64,000 nt of DNA from Clostridiales bacterium (GTDB taxonomy: Bacteria > Bacillota > Clostridia > Lachnospirales > Lachnospiraceae). Below the pieces are notes generated by a model. The model was not told the DNA's origin, made no database searches, and saw only the letters and a list, made by a program, of their open reading frames with translations. The position numbers were made by a program, and so were the translations under genes. The stretch lies in contig JAGZJZ010000033.1 in the NCBI GenBank assembly GCA_018365455.1, positions 5,601-69,600 on the forward strand, written 5' to 3'. This document shows positions 36,655-45,300 of the stretch, one piece after another. The number at the start of each line of letters is the position of its first letter. Position 1 is the stretch's first letter.

Positions 36655-38310
36655 TTATTGAGATATCCGGAATATGAAGATCTCATTTGCCAGAGTAATT
36701 TCATCTGCATTTTTTAAAGCGACTCCCTCTGAATCTATTTTTTTGCCATTGACAAATGTCCCATTAACCGATTCCTTATCCTGAATGGTATATAACCCAT
36801 CCTCCCATAATATAACTGCATGTAATCTGCTGATTACTTTGTTGTCCAGTATTGCATAGTCCACAAGTTCCGGTTTCTTTCCAATAAAAAACTCCGGTTT
36901 TGAGATTTCAATGATCTTCCTTGTCCGTTCCTGCTCCAGCCTTGCCTTCTTTGCATTCCTGGAGAAATTGTCATTCAGAGGATTCTGCAATTCGGTCCTC
37001 TCATCTTCATCTTCATCTTCACTTTGGAATAGCAGCGTCGTACTTTCCTCGTCAACATGCTCAATCTGAATGTTCTCTTTACCGCTTTTTTTCTGTCTGA
37101 TATTATTTTGCTGACCAGTATCTGTTAAATATTCTTTTTCCTGCTTCTTTTCATTTCCGACTTCTGAAACTGCTGCCTGTCCTTTTTGTTTCCTGGGGGA
37201 TCTGTTATCCTTCCAACGAACAATGAGTATATGCATGAGCTTGGCAAATAGTAAAATACAACATACGGCTAATATGTAAACGACTTTTCTGGTCAGCGGC
37301 ATCTTTTTTTCCAGATTTGATCTGGATTTCTCCAGCAGTGATACCTTCTCCTGAATACCATCTACGGTCAATTCCGACTCTTTCATGGCACCCTCCACAG
37401 CCTGGATATTCTGCTGCAGGGTTACCAGGGATTCTCCTTTGTAGTCGCCGCTTTCCTCCAGCTCCCTGCATTTACTCAAAAGCGTCTTCAGATTTTGGAG
37501 CGCCAGTTCCTTCTCCTTACTTCCGTAAACGATTCCATAATTGTCCAGAATTTCTTTAATCTCATCTACCGCAAGAGAATAATAAGCACGTATTTCCTCA
37601 TTGGTATAAGCTGCGTTATTTAACCCCACAAAATAACCATCTGTATCCACAAGTGCGCCTCCTGAATTGCCAGGGGTTACTACTCCCGAATGCTGTATAC
37701 ATACTGCGTCCTTTCGCTTTGAAGAAGCATCCTGTATATAACCGGCATGGATTTCAACATCAGCTTCTGAATACTGTACGGCGTTGCCTGGTACTTCATC
37801 CGGAAATCCCAGTACATAAACAGGATCTCCCGTTTTCAGACTTCCGCTGCTGCCAAGCTTTAATGCATTTTTTTCATTAATAACGCTATCCACACTTAAG
37901 ATACTATAGTCCTGCGCCTGGCTTTCCGTCATCACAACGGCCTCCACATCCACGTCACCTTTAATCATAACGCGAATGCTGTCTGTCAGTTCCTTTACAT
38001 CTGTTTCAATTTCTTTTTCTTTGCAATACGCAGATTTTTCTTTGTTGGAAATATTAACACTATGATAGGTTGTTACTACATAGGTATATCCGCTGCCATT
38101 GCTGATCAGACAGCCGCTGGAACGCTTAAGCATATGAAATCTGCCATTTTTATCAGTAAATCCTGCTTTTATTTCTAAAATCCCGCTTTTGGTTTCACTG
38201 ATTTTATCTACTTCTTTTCCATATACTTTTATGGAAGCAAACCCCAAAAAACCAAAAAATAAAATCATGGTTAACCAAATCGTTTTTTGAAATGACTTAT
38301 TCATTCTCAC
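36655..38310 (-). CDS. Membrane trypsin-like serine protease fused to FHA domain
   Basis: A 552-residue protein. The N-terminal hydrophobic segment (residues 8-28) is a signal peptide or anchor. A DegP/S1C-like protease domain spans about 45-240; its triad is visible as His in TYHSV (about 83), Asp in AQDYSIL (about 135) and Ser in GNSGG (about 216). A coiled-coil stretch (260-340) leads to a membrane helix near 350-370. The cytoplasmic side ends in an FHA domain (about 455-552) with GKKPELVDY, VISRLHAVI and NGTFVNGKK, a phosphothreonine reader. I chose GTG at 38310, which has GGAGG seven bases upstream; ATG at 38304 is the alternative. The protease faces outside and the FHA domain inside, so kinase signalling could control it. 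It may be the functional counterpart of mycosins, by inference. Confidence 0.88.
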   Translation of the reverse strand: MRMNKSFQKTIWLTMILFFGFLGFASIKVYGKEVDKISETKSGILEIKAGFTDKNGRFHMLKRSSGCLISNGSGYTYVVTTYHSVNISNKEKSAYCKEKEIETDVKELTDSIRVMIKGDVDVEAVVMTESQAQDYSILSVDSVINEKNALKLGSSGSLKTGDPVYVLGFPDEVPGNAVQYSEADVEIHAGYIQDASSKRKDAVCIQHSGVVTPGNSGGALVDTDGYFVGLNNAAYTNEEIRAYYSLAVDEIKEILDNYGIVYGSKEKELALQNLKTLLSKCRELEESGDYKGESLVTLQQNIQAVEGAMKESELTVDGIQEKVSLLEKSRSNLEKKMPLTRKVVYILAVCCILLFAKLMHILIVRWKDNRSPRKQKGQAAVSEVGNEKKQEKEYLTDTGQQNNIRQKKSGKENIQIEHVDEESTTLLFQSEDEDEDERTELQNPLNDNFSRNAKKARLEQERTRKIIEISKPEFFIGKKPELVDYAILDNKVISRLHAVILWEDGLYTIQDKESVNGTFVNGKKIDSEGVALKNADEITLANEIFIFRISQ

Positions 38311-38435
38311 TTTAATACCTCCTGCATACCGCAGACAGATCTGCAGTACTGCTTCAATAGAAAGTTTAAAACGCAAAATGCGTATATATCTGCTTTTGCA
38401 ATATCAAAAACACATATATCTGCACTTAATTCAGA

Positions 38436-38482
38436 AAGTGCAGATAAGAGCACGCCTCCCCGTACTCTTATCTGCTGCACTT
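38436..38482 (-). promoter_or_regulatory. Intercistronic stem-loop after the WXG100 genes
   Basis: AAGTGCAGATAAGAGCACG (38436-38454) pairs with the complement at 38461-38482, with a 3-base bulge and a small loop. There is no T-tract, so it is not a standard terminator. It lies just past the last WXG100 stop and before the protease gene; RNA processing or 3' protection of the WXG100 message is a reasonable guess. A smaller perfect stem, ATCCGAT/ATCGGAT, lies between WXG100 genes at 38864-38882. Confidence 0.6.
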
Positions 38483-38501
38483 CGGTATTTCACTTTTGGA
38501 A

Positions 38502-38819
38502 TTATTGAATAACATCCGAAGAAAGTGAATTTGCTGCGGTCACACTTGCTTCTTCTGCTCTCTCATATTCTTTCGCCATAGCCTGTAAATCGGTGACATG
38601 CTCATTGACCATTCCAATCATTTTGTTAATGTCATCCTGGAGACCCTGGAATTTTTTATTATAAGCTGTGGCTGCATCTCCGCTCCACACATTCCCCGTT
38701 AATCCATTTACTAAACTTGTCATCTGCGAGGTTAGTGATTTTATGGAATTTCCTGTGCTCTGGAATGATGTCGCTGTGCTGGTTAATTTACTGGTAGAGA
38801 CTTTTAATGTACCTGTCAT
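38502..38819 (-). CDS. WXG100-family secreted protein (fifth of the tandem set)
   Basis: A 105-residue helical hairpin protein of the ESAT-6/WXG100 family, the small substrates and co-factors of type VII secretion. The central turn motif is WSG in LTGNVWSGDAATAYNKK near residue 45. The N-terminal pattern TGTLKVSTSKL resembles the other family members here. The C-terminus carries YERAEEAS, close to the YxxxD/E export motif. A good ribosome site (GAGAGGAAACGAAC) precedes ATG at 38819. Expression may be raised by the hairpin downstream. Confidence 0.9.
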   Translation of the reverse strand: MTGTLKVSTSKLTSTATSFQSTGNSIKSLTSQMTSLVNGLTGNVWSGDAATAYNKKFQGLQDDINKMIGMVNEHVTDLQAMAKEYERAEEASVTAANSLSSDVIQ

Positions 38820-38893
38820 GTTCGTTTCCTCTCTTTCTGTTCTTTCCTCAATGAAATCTTTCTATCCGATTATTTATCGGATGATTAGAATGA

Positions 38894-39199
38894 TTATTTA
38901 TATGATCGGCTGGATGCCACACTCAAATTGGCTTTTTCTGCACTATTATACTGTTTTACAATCTCCTGAAGGCTTGCAACGTACTTTTCTATCGCCTGAT
39001 AAAAATTATTCATCTGGACAACATCCTGCTGAAATACCTTATGGAAAGCATCATTTGCTTCACCATCCCACATGGAATTAAGAGATGCTTCTTCGGTAAC
39101 CAGACTTTCCACCTTTTGTTTAAAGTCATTGTTGAACTTCATTAATTCAGACGCCTTTGTATTAAGTGTTGATGTTGTTACTGTAATTGATCTTGCCAT
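38894..39199 (-). CDS. WXG100-family secreted protein (fourth)
   Basis: A 101-residue WXG100 protein. The turn motif is WDG in NSMWDGEANDAFHKV near residue 44. The N-terminus MARSITVTTSTLN is the family pattern. An AAGGAGG site precedes the start. The C-terminal helix has QYNSAEKAN, similar to the export tail of its neighbours. It is 74 bp from the next WXG100 gene and 78 bp from the previous one, the widest spacing in the set. It may form a homodimer or pair with a paralogue. Confidence 0.9.
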   Translation of the reverse strand: MARSITVTTSTLNTKASELMKFNNDFKQKVESLVTEEASLNSMWDGEANDAFHKVFQQDVVQMNNFYQAIEKYVASLQEIVKQYNSAEKANLSVASSRSYK

Positions 39200-39277
39200 A
39201 TCTTTTCCTCCTTAAACTTTGCTTTGATCTATATGGATTTTTGAGTAATGCTGTACTAGAACCTGTTTGGAACTCTT

Positions 39278-39592
39278 CTAGTAATTCCTTCTTCTTGCTC
39301 TTTCTAAAGCCCGCATTTCTGCTTCATAGGTTTTCTGTGCAATTTCCCGCAATACATCAGAGGTCTTACTCAGATTTTTTGCGATAGAAGATATATCACC
39401 CTCAACGATCTGCACCTTCTTCATATATGCTGCTGCATTATCCCCTTTCCAGTTATAGGATAAATTACTTCTGGTGTTTACCAGATCATTCTCAGCAATT
39501 CGTTCCAGCTTCCCCGAAAGAGATTCCAGCTTATCAGCCTGCTTAATTGTGTTTTTAAAATCCATCCTTATGGAATATTCTGATCTTGCCAT
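39278..39592 (-). CDS. WXG100-family secreted protein (third)
   Basis: A 104-residue WXG100 protein with turn motif WKG in LSYNWKGDNAAAYMKK near residue 48. The C-terminal part is basic (RALERARRRNY), unlike the others, which may mark it as a distinct partner or prevent self-pairing. A GGAG site precedes ATG at 39592. It lies 14 bp after the preceding WXG100 gene. Confidence 0.9.
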   Translation of the reverse strand: MARSEYSIRMDFKNTIKQADKLESLSGKLERIAENDLVNTRSNLSYNWKGDNAAAYMKKVQIVEGDISSIAKNLSKTSDVLREIAQKTYEAEMRALERARRRNY

Positions 39593-39606
39593 TACGGACT
39601 CCTTTG

Positions 39607-39927
39607 CTAAGAAATAATGTCAGTTGGCAGAACTCTTGACAGCTCATTTGCTTTTTCTTCGGCTTCATCATATAAGTTTGCCATATTCAGTAAATCTGTC
39701 GGATGCTCTTTTAAGCGTTTCAAAATAGTTACTACATCAGACTTTACTTCCTTTAAATAACTCTGATGCATATTACTGGCATCTCCCTCCCAATAATTTT
39801 TTGAATTGGTAATAATCGTTTCGATTTTATTCCAATTGGACTCCAGAGAACTAACTTCATCTGTGATTTCCTTCGCCTTCGCCTTCAGTATCTCCGGAGT
39901 AACTCTTAATGTAAATGTAGCTGACAT
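39607..39927 (-). CDS. WXG100-family secreted protein (second)
   Basis: A 106-residue WXG100 protein. The turn motif is WEG in NSKNYWEGDASNMHQ near residue 47. The C-terminus carries NLYDEAEEKANE, containing the YxxxE-type export signal (YDEAE). TAGGAGG precedes ATG at 39927. It begins 9 bp after the previous gene. Confidence 0.9.
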   Translation of the reverse strand: MSATFTLRVTPEILKAKAKEITDEVSSLESNWNKIETIITNSKNYWEGDASNMHQSYLKEVKSDVVTILKRLKEHPTDLLNMANLYDEAEEKANELSRVLPTDIIS

Positions 39928-39936
39928 GGTTTCCTC

Positions 39937-40236
39937 CTACACTTGAATTCCTGTAATCAACTGGGATATCCGGTTCTCACAAGTATCATACTTACTCTTT
40001 GCCGTAGTTTCATATTTATAGATTTTGTCCAGGTTATCCAGCAGCGTTCTTAAAGCATCCATATCATTTTGAAATACCTGTTTAAATGCCTCGCTGCTTG
40101 GACCATCCCACATTTTATCCAGTTGAGAGACACTTTCTATCATTTTCGACATCTCTGACCTCATTTTTGTAATACTATCTGAAATCTGATCAGAATCATT
40201 CTTTAGCCGGTTTGTGTTAACCCTTATTTTATCCAT
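39937..40236 (-). CDS. WXG100-family secreted protein (first)
   Basis: A 99-residue WXG100 protein with WDG in LDKMWDGPSSEAFKQ near residue 43. I use ATG at 40236 because MDKIRVNTNRL aligns with the N-termini of the sister proteins; a GTG at 40251 is an in-frame alternative, and the ribosome site suits neither ideally. The C-terminus has YDTCENR, another YxxxE-type tail. It heads the five-gene WXG100 array and follows the WXG-like gene at 40276. Confidence 0.85.
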   Translation of the reverse strand: MDKIRVNTNRLKNDSDQISDSITKMRSEMSKMIESVSQLDKMWDGPSSEAFKQVFQNDMDALRTLLDNLDKIYKYETTAKSKYDTCENRISQLITGIQV

Positions 40237-40275
40237 CCTGAATATACCCACTCCCCTTTCCCTGCTTATTATGAA

Positions 40276-40632
40276 TTAAAAGTATTGAGAAATTAATCGC
40301 TGTATATTTCCTAAATCCTTTAGCGAAACAGATTCCTCAAATCTTGGGATATCGTCTGAAGTATCCAGTATCTCTTCTTCGGTATTTTCATACTGATTTT
40401 TAATGTTGTCCAGGACTCTGTGTAACTTCGCCAGAGAATCACATTTACGATGAAATACCGTTTCCTGCACTTCCAGCCTGTCTGCAATCTTCCGTATACC
40501 TGTATGCTCAGAATTTTTCATACAGTTGCGAAGCTCCTGCAATTCCCGCAAATCTTTTCGTAAGGATTTTTCGATAATTTTCAACGACTCTATTATGTAT
40601 TGTAACTTGGAAAAAGAAACTTCAACCTGCAT
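40276..40632 (-). CDS. WXG100-like helical protein lacking the WXG turn
   Basis: A 118-residue, all-helical, charged protein that I cannot place firmly. Two long amphipathic helices (about residues 8-45 and 50-90) resemble the WXG100 hairpin, but no W-x-G turn is present (HTGIRKIAD occupies that place). Position and size suggest a divergent WXG100 paralogue or chaperone for the array. A GAGGATAT site precedes the ATG. DUF3130-type WXG-like proteins that accompany LXG substrates are a possible parallel. Confidence 0.7.
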   Translation of the reverse strand: MQVEVSFSKLQYIIESLKIIEKSLRKDLRELQELRNCMKNSEHTGIRKIADRLEVQETVFHRKCDSLAKLHRVLDNIKNQYENTEEEILDTSDDIPRFEESVSLKDLGNIQRLISQYF

Positions 40633-40728
40633 ATATCCTCAACCCTTCTCGCCCGAGTATAACAAATACAGCGCCGGTAAAGTTATTTTTTCCGTAAACG
40701 GCACATTCATCTGCCCAGAATGCACATT

Positions 40729-40977
40729 TTAAACAAGCATCAGTCTGCTTCCATCCATCACACCGCACATGTAGAGCGTTTTTTCTTTTTTTAGCATTCT
40801 TTTTTGATCCATAAAATATAAATTAAAATTTTCAAAATGTCCCACTTTTTCACTTCTCATTTTCTTAGCGATCATCTCAGAAATTTCTAAAATGATTTTC
40901 TCGATAATTACATTCTCATTCAACATAAAATCATAATGATCATCCGCTGCCGGTATCCATACATCAACTAAAATCAT
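40729..40977 (-). CDS. YukD/EsaB-like ubiquitin-fold protein
   Basis: An 82-residue protein of YukD/EsaB type: a small cytosolic ubiquitin-like protein that is part of type VIIb systems. It starts ILVDVWIPAADDHYDFMLNENV and ends LYMCGVMDGSRLMLV, the ubiquitin-like beta-grasp strands with the G.MDGS.L.LV ending that marks the family. The ATG overlaps the end of the 233-residue gene by 14 bp and uses its GGAGGAG as ribosome site. Together with EssC and WXG100 genes this identifies the locus as type VIIb. Confidence 0.8.
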   Translation of the reverse strand: MILVDVWIPAADDHYDFMLNENVIIEKIILEISEMIAKKMRSEKVGHFENFNLYFMDQKRMLKKEKTLYMCGVMDGSRLMLV

Positions 40978-41665
40978 GACACTCCTCCTGATTCATCCAT
41001 TGTTGTAAAATTTCTCTCCAACAGGAGCCTTCTCTGCAAATGCTGAAATTCTGTTTTTGGAAAAACAGCATATACACAAAATCCTGCTCCTTAACGAACA
41101 GTCTCTCTGTCACTATTCCCAAATTGCTGTCTACTTTTTCAAAACCGGAATAAAAACCACTTTCCATACAGCATTCCAACAATGTTTTTTCTCTTTCCAG
41201 TCCCCCACTATACAAAGGAATCTCCCCAGCTCTGTCCCACAGATTCTCCGGAAAATAAGATTCCTGGAAAAGCAGATCCAGCCATTCCACACAGCATAAC
41301 ATCGTCATCCGCAGCATATTCTGATCTCTCTGGCTTCTTTCCAGAAACAATACCTGATCCTTGTAAATATAATGACAGCGCATGGGAATCCTGTCACTCC
41401 TGGCATTGATACAGACTTTTGCATCAAGCAATATCTGTATCATAGAATACATGGGTTCCAGAATCACAACCTTATCCTTTTCAAAAGAGATATATTCTTT
41501 TTGATATAATCCGGCTAATATGGTATGTATATCCGCTGTATTTTTAATTTGATCATGAGGTTCCGTCTGTGCCAGACCATACCAAGATCTCTTACCGCTG
41601 CCCGCCAGAAGGATATGCAGCTCTTCATCTTTTATATAATAACTTTCATAAGTTACGTAATCCAT
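40964..41665 (-). CDS. Unrecognised cytosolic protein, possibly EspG/DUF5081-like chaperone
   Basis: A 233-residue protein without signal peptide or membrane helix. Its first third (DEELHILLAGSGKRSWYGL, ILAGLYQKEYISF, VVILEPMYSMIQILLDA) resembles the N-terminal layout of EspG-like type VII chaperones, in which a short helical domain with a hydrophobic turn is followed by a beta sheet. The middle has HYIYKDQVLFLERSQ and the C-terminus is beta-rich. There is no EssB-like pseudokinase sequence or membrane helix, so I do not call it EssB. It overlaps the upstream LytTR gene by 20 bp and the downstream YukD gene by 14 bp. The chaperone role is a guess from position and fold pattern. Confidence 0.5.
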   Translation of the reverse strand: MDYVTYESYYIKDEELHILLAGSGKRSWYGLAQTEPHDQIKNTADIHTILAGLYQKEYISFEKDKVVILEPMYSMIQILLDAKVCINARSDRIPMRCHYIYKDQVLFLERSQRDQNMLRMTMLCCVEWLDLLFQESYFPENLWDRAGEIPLYSGGLEREKTLLECCMESGFYSGFEKVDSNLGIVTERLFVKEQDFVYMLFFQKQNFSICREGSCWREILQQWMNQEECHDFS

Positions 41666-42377
41666 CCAAATACTCCTTAATATCTGCCTTATAAGAACGG
41701 GACAGGGGAACGGTAATTCTGTTTTCCAGATAAATGATGTTCTGGGAAAGCTTTACCCCCTCAAAGTAATTGACATTAAACACAAAACTCCGGTGGCATC
41801 TCAGAAAATGTTCCGGCAGCAATTTCATTACATTTTCTAAAGAATCGTATTTGCTGAATTCCTTGCCTTTTAGACGGATGTAAATCTTCTTTTCTCTGAC
41901 TTCCAGATAATAAATCTGCGTAAAAGGTATGGCTATCTTTCCCTCCCTGTTTTCAATCAGGAGGGCGTTCTTCTCTCCCCCCTGGCTTCGCTTTCTGTAA
42001 AACGATGCCACAAATTCCCTCACTACCTGCCTTGCCTGTTCTGCTGTATATGGCCGCAGCAGCAAAGAACAGGCACGAATATTCGGCGTCATATATTCCA
42101 TAGGTGAAATACTGCTGTCAGAGATAAGCATAATATCCAGAAGCTCCCTGGTTAACCGTAGCCGCTCCGCCATACCGATGTCCTGCTCTCTGCAAATCTC
42201 CATCATTGCCAAGTCGAGAAAGTGTTCTGCCTGTAAAAATTCTTCCGCCTCCCTGTCGCTGAAATAATCCCACACCTCCAGCCGGTCATTTGACTGGGAT
42301 GCCACCGTTTCCCTTGCCCATCGGATCAACTCTTTTGCTTCTGATATATTTTTATTGTATACAAACATTTCAGCCAA
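41646..42377 (-). CDS. LytTR-family regulator with degenerate receiver-like domain
   Basis: A 243-residue DNA-binding regulator. The C-terminal LytTR domain (about residues 145-240) has the typical IPFTQIYYLEVREKKIYI, then FLRCHRSFVFNVNYFEG and VPLSRSYKADIKEYL. The N-terminal half resembles a CheY-like receiver (LDIMLISDSSISPMEY, then SLLLRPYTAEQARQV) but I see no clear acidic pocket; the lysine that normally follows is arginine. So it may be phosphorylation-independent. It lies 5 bp after EssC and overlaps the next gene, inside the secretion operon, so it probably controls its own operon. LytTR proteins bind pairs of direct repeats; I did not find a convincing pair upstream of 47686. Confidence 0.85.
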   Translation of the reverse strand: MAEMFVYNKNISEAKELIRWARETVASQSNDRLEVWDYFSDREAEEFLQAEHFLDLAMMEICREQDIGMAERLRLTRELLDIMLISDSSISPMEYMTPNIRACSLLLRPYTAEQARQVVREFVASFYRKRSQGGEKNALLIENREGKIAIPFTQIYYLEVREKKIYIRLKGKEFSKYDSLENVMKLLPEHFLRCHRSFVFNVNYFEGVKLSQNIIYLENRITVPLSRSYKADIKEYLDGLRNL

Positions 42378-42382
42378 ACTGC

Positions 42383-45300
42383 CTACCTCCTGGCTAAGGG
42401 TACCACCACTTTTTTAGTCCCTTTTTCATCTGCTACATCCGGAAGCATGCCAATTCCAGCCTTCTCTGTCTTAGACTGCTCAGCATAGGGGATATATTCG
42501 AAGTTGAGAATTGGATTATCCCCTGACTTTCCTCCAAAATGAATTCCTGTCTTGTATCCGGCAAATAACTCGTAAATCTGGTACCCGGTAATCATAGAGC
42601 GTTTTTCCAGAGAAAGCTCACTGATAAAATAAATATAGTGCAGTCTGCCTTTTGCAATAATATTTTCCAGAAATCCCTTCATATCCAACTCCGCGTTATA
42701 GACCAGAGGCACAAACCAGCTTAAATCGCTTATAAAGATAAAATAAGGAATCTCCTTACACATAACGTCAAATATTTCATCCTCTTCACAATCTTCATTC
42801 AGCATGCTATTTTTCACCTGATTCCGCTCCTTAAACACCGGAAGCAGATCCCGAAAAAATGCAAAGACACTCTGTTCGTCTGAGGCATATGTCACCCGGT
42901 CGGAATTTATGTAAGAACGCAGGCTGCCTCCGGGAGCGTCTATAATACAGATCCTGCTCTCTTTTTCAATTGCTGCCTGAAGACAAACCTTCATAAAGTT
43001 TGTCTTTCCGGTTCTTGCAGCCCCGCAAATCAAATAGCAGTACGCCTGGCGAAGAAGAACGCCGTAAACCTCTGCATTTGCTTCATCGTACCCCGCCGGC
43101 AGATGTTCCGGCGAAGCTGTCAGCTTTTTAAATCCATCCAGATCTCTAAACTCAGACCAGATTGGTTTCTCCGGAATTTCCGGTACTCTGCGTGCACAAT
43201 TTCCTTTCCATGCCGCTTTCATCTGACGGCACATCATACTGATCTTTTCCATTCTCTGATAGTCATTATCTGCCCTTACAGCCAGTGCCGTCTGATATTC
43301 CAGAATCTGCTTTCCGTAATATGCAAGCCCTCTGCCCTTGACTCCGCTCTCCGGCAATACTTCAATCTGCATGCTGTACAAAACGTCTCCATATGCAAAT
43401 TTATCCTGCATAGCCAGACATAAAACAGTATTCAGATTCTCAGCCACACGCATTGTAATTTCGTTCATTCCAAACCCGCCGCCGGATATAATTAAAAATA
43501 TTCCGTGGCTGATACCCTCCTTTGCAAGCGTAATCATTTGCTCCTCGTATATCTCTCCTGTTTTCTCTCTGAACGCCGCATAATTGTCAATAAAAATCAG
43601 GACAGACGGAAGAATCAGCCCATTTACCTGCACATACTGTTTATAATTTCCGCCCCGGAATAAACTTTTACGCTCTTCTAACATGGACCTCAGCATAGTG
43701 AAAAACTTCTGGATCTTATCCAGATCCGACTCATACATCACCCCGCCAAAATGAGGTGCTTCTTCAAAAGCAGACATCATTTTACTGCTAAAATCCAGCA
43801 CATACAGGTTAACCGCCTCCGGGGAATACTTCTGTATAATTGCATAAGCCATCGTCTGCATCATTGTACTCTTCCCGCAGACGATGCTTCCGCAGATTCC
43901 AATATGGCCATCCTCCGCAAAATTTACCGTCAGCGCCATCTGATTCTGGTTGGCAGGATCATCCATCTTACCCAGTGCAAAATCCAGACTCCACTGATCG
44001 GTCATCTGCTTCCAGGTGCCTGTATATTCAAAATTGGTTTCTCGCGTATCTGCAAATTCATCCAGATATATCTTATCGCCAAGTACCGGCATCCACAGCT
44101 GCTGTTTATGGGTAAATCCATACTCTCTGGCAGCTGCCGCCAGATATTCTTTCACTGCATCCAGCTGGGTTTTCTCCTTTGCCTGGGGAAGCTTTACCCC
44201 TTTTTCCGCCGCCAGGCTGACAAGATATTCTGAAATTAAGCAATCTGTATTCTGTCCTGCTGCAGCACTGTACAGATTCATAAAATCCAGCAGCCGTGCC
44301 GTATTATATTTGCTTTCTTTATAGTCAATCTGATGCACCCTTAATACCTCATACATGGTATCTAACAGGTTTTGCATATTTCTGGCATGGTCCATACACT
44401 CCTGCAGAAGACAATTTATCTGTTTCAGAGCTTCCTCCAGACATTGTATAAGGCGATCCATCCAGGCGATCTCCACGCCTTTTTTCTGGGAAGCCTTCAC
44501 CGTATTTCCGGTCATTTCCACCTTTCCGGTCAGACTTATAATTTTGGCAAGTTCCGTATTTACGCCCGCTGCATTCTCATCATAAACCGCACCGCTGAAC
44601 CCGGACTGAAACAATTCGTACACCTCATCATTACCCACTTGTAAATAACAGCGGCCTGCCTGGGTAATATAAGCAGCATCCGGTTTATGCAGCATATCAT
44701 TACTGTCCTGTTTGTCCTGCACACGCAGACAAAGACGGAACTTGGAGTTGCTCCAGATATTGTCATCTACCGTACCGCTGGGTTTCTGGGTTGCCAAGAT
44801 CAGATGTACGCCCAGGCTTCGCCCAACCTGAGCGACGCTGATCAATTCCTGCATAAAATCCGGTTCCTCTTTTTTCAATTCAGCAAACTCATCTATAATA
44901 ATAAACAGATGGGGAATCGGATTAGCCGCCTCTCCATTTTTATACAATTTCGTATAGGCATTGATATTGTTAACCCCATGTTCCGTGAAAACCCTCTGCC
45001 GCCTTCTGTTTTCACTTTTAATAGAAATCATGGCACGGTTTACCTGGTTCCCGGACAGATTAGAAATTTGTCCGATCATATGGGGCAGCCCCTGGAAAAG
45101 ATTCGCCATACCGCCGCCCTTATAATCAATGATAAAAAAACCAATGTCATCCGGGCTGTAATTAACAGCCAGTGACAGCATATACGTCTGCAGCGTTTCA
45201 CTCTTTCCCGAGCCTGTCGTACCTGCCACCAGCCCGTGGGGACCATGATACTTTTCATGTACATCCAGATAGCAGGGCACGCCCCCCGCCTTTTCTCCCA

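Noticed and set aside
40964..41665. EssB/YukC identity for the 233-residue protein
   Set aside because: EssB needs a pseudokinase-like domain and a membrane helix; neither is visible.
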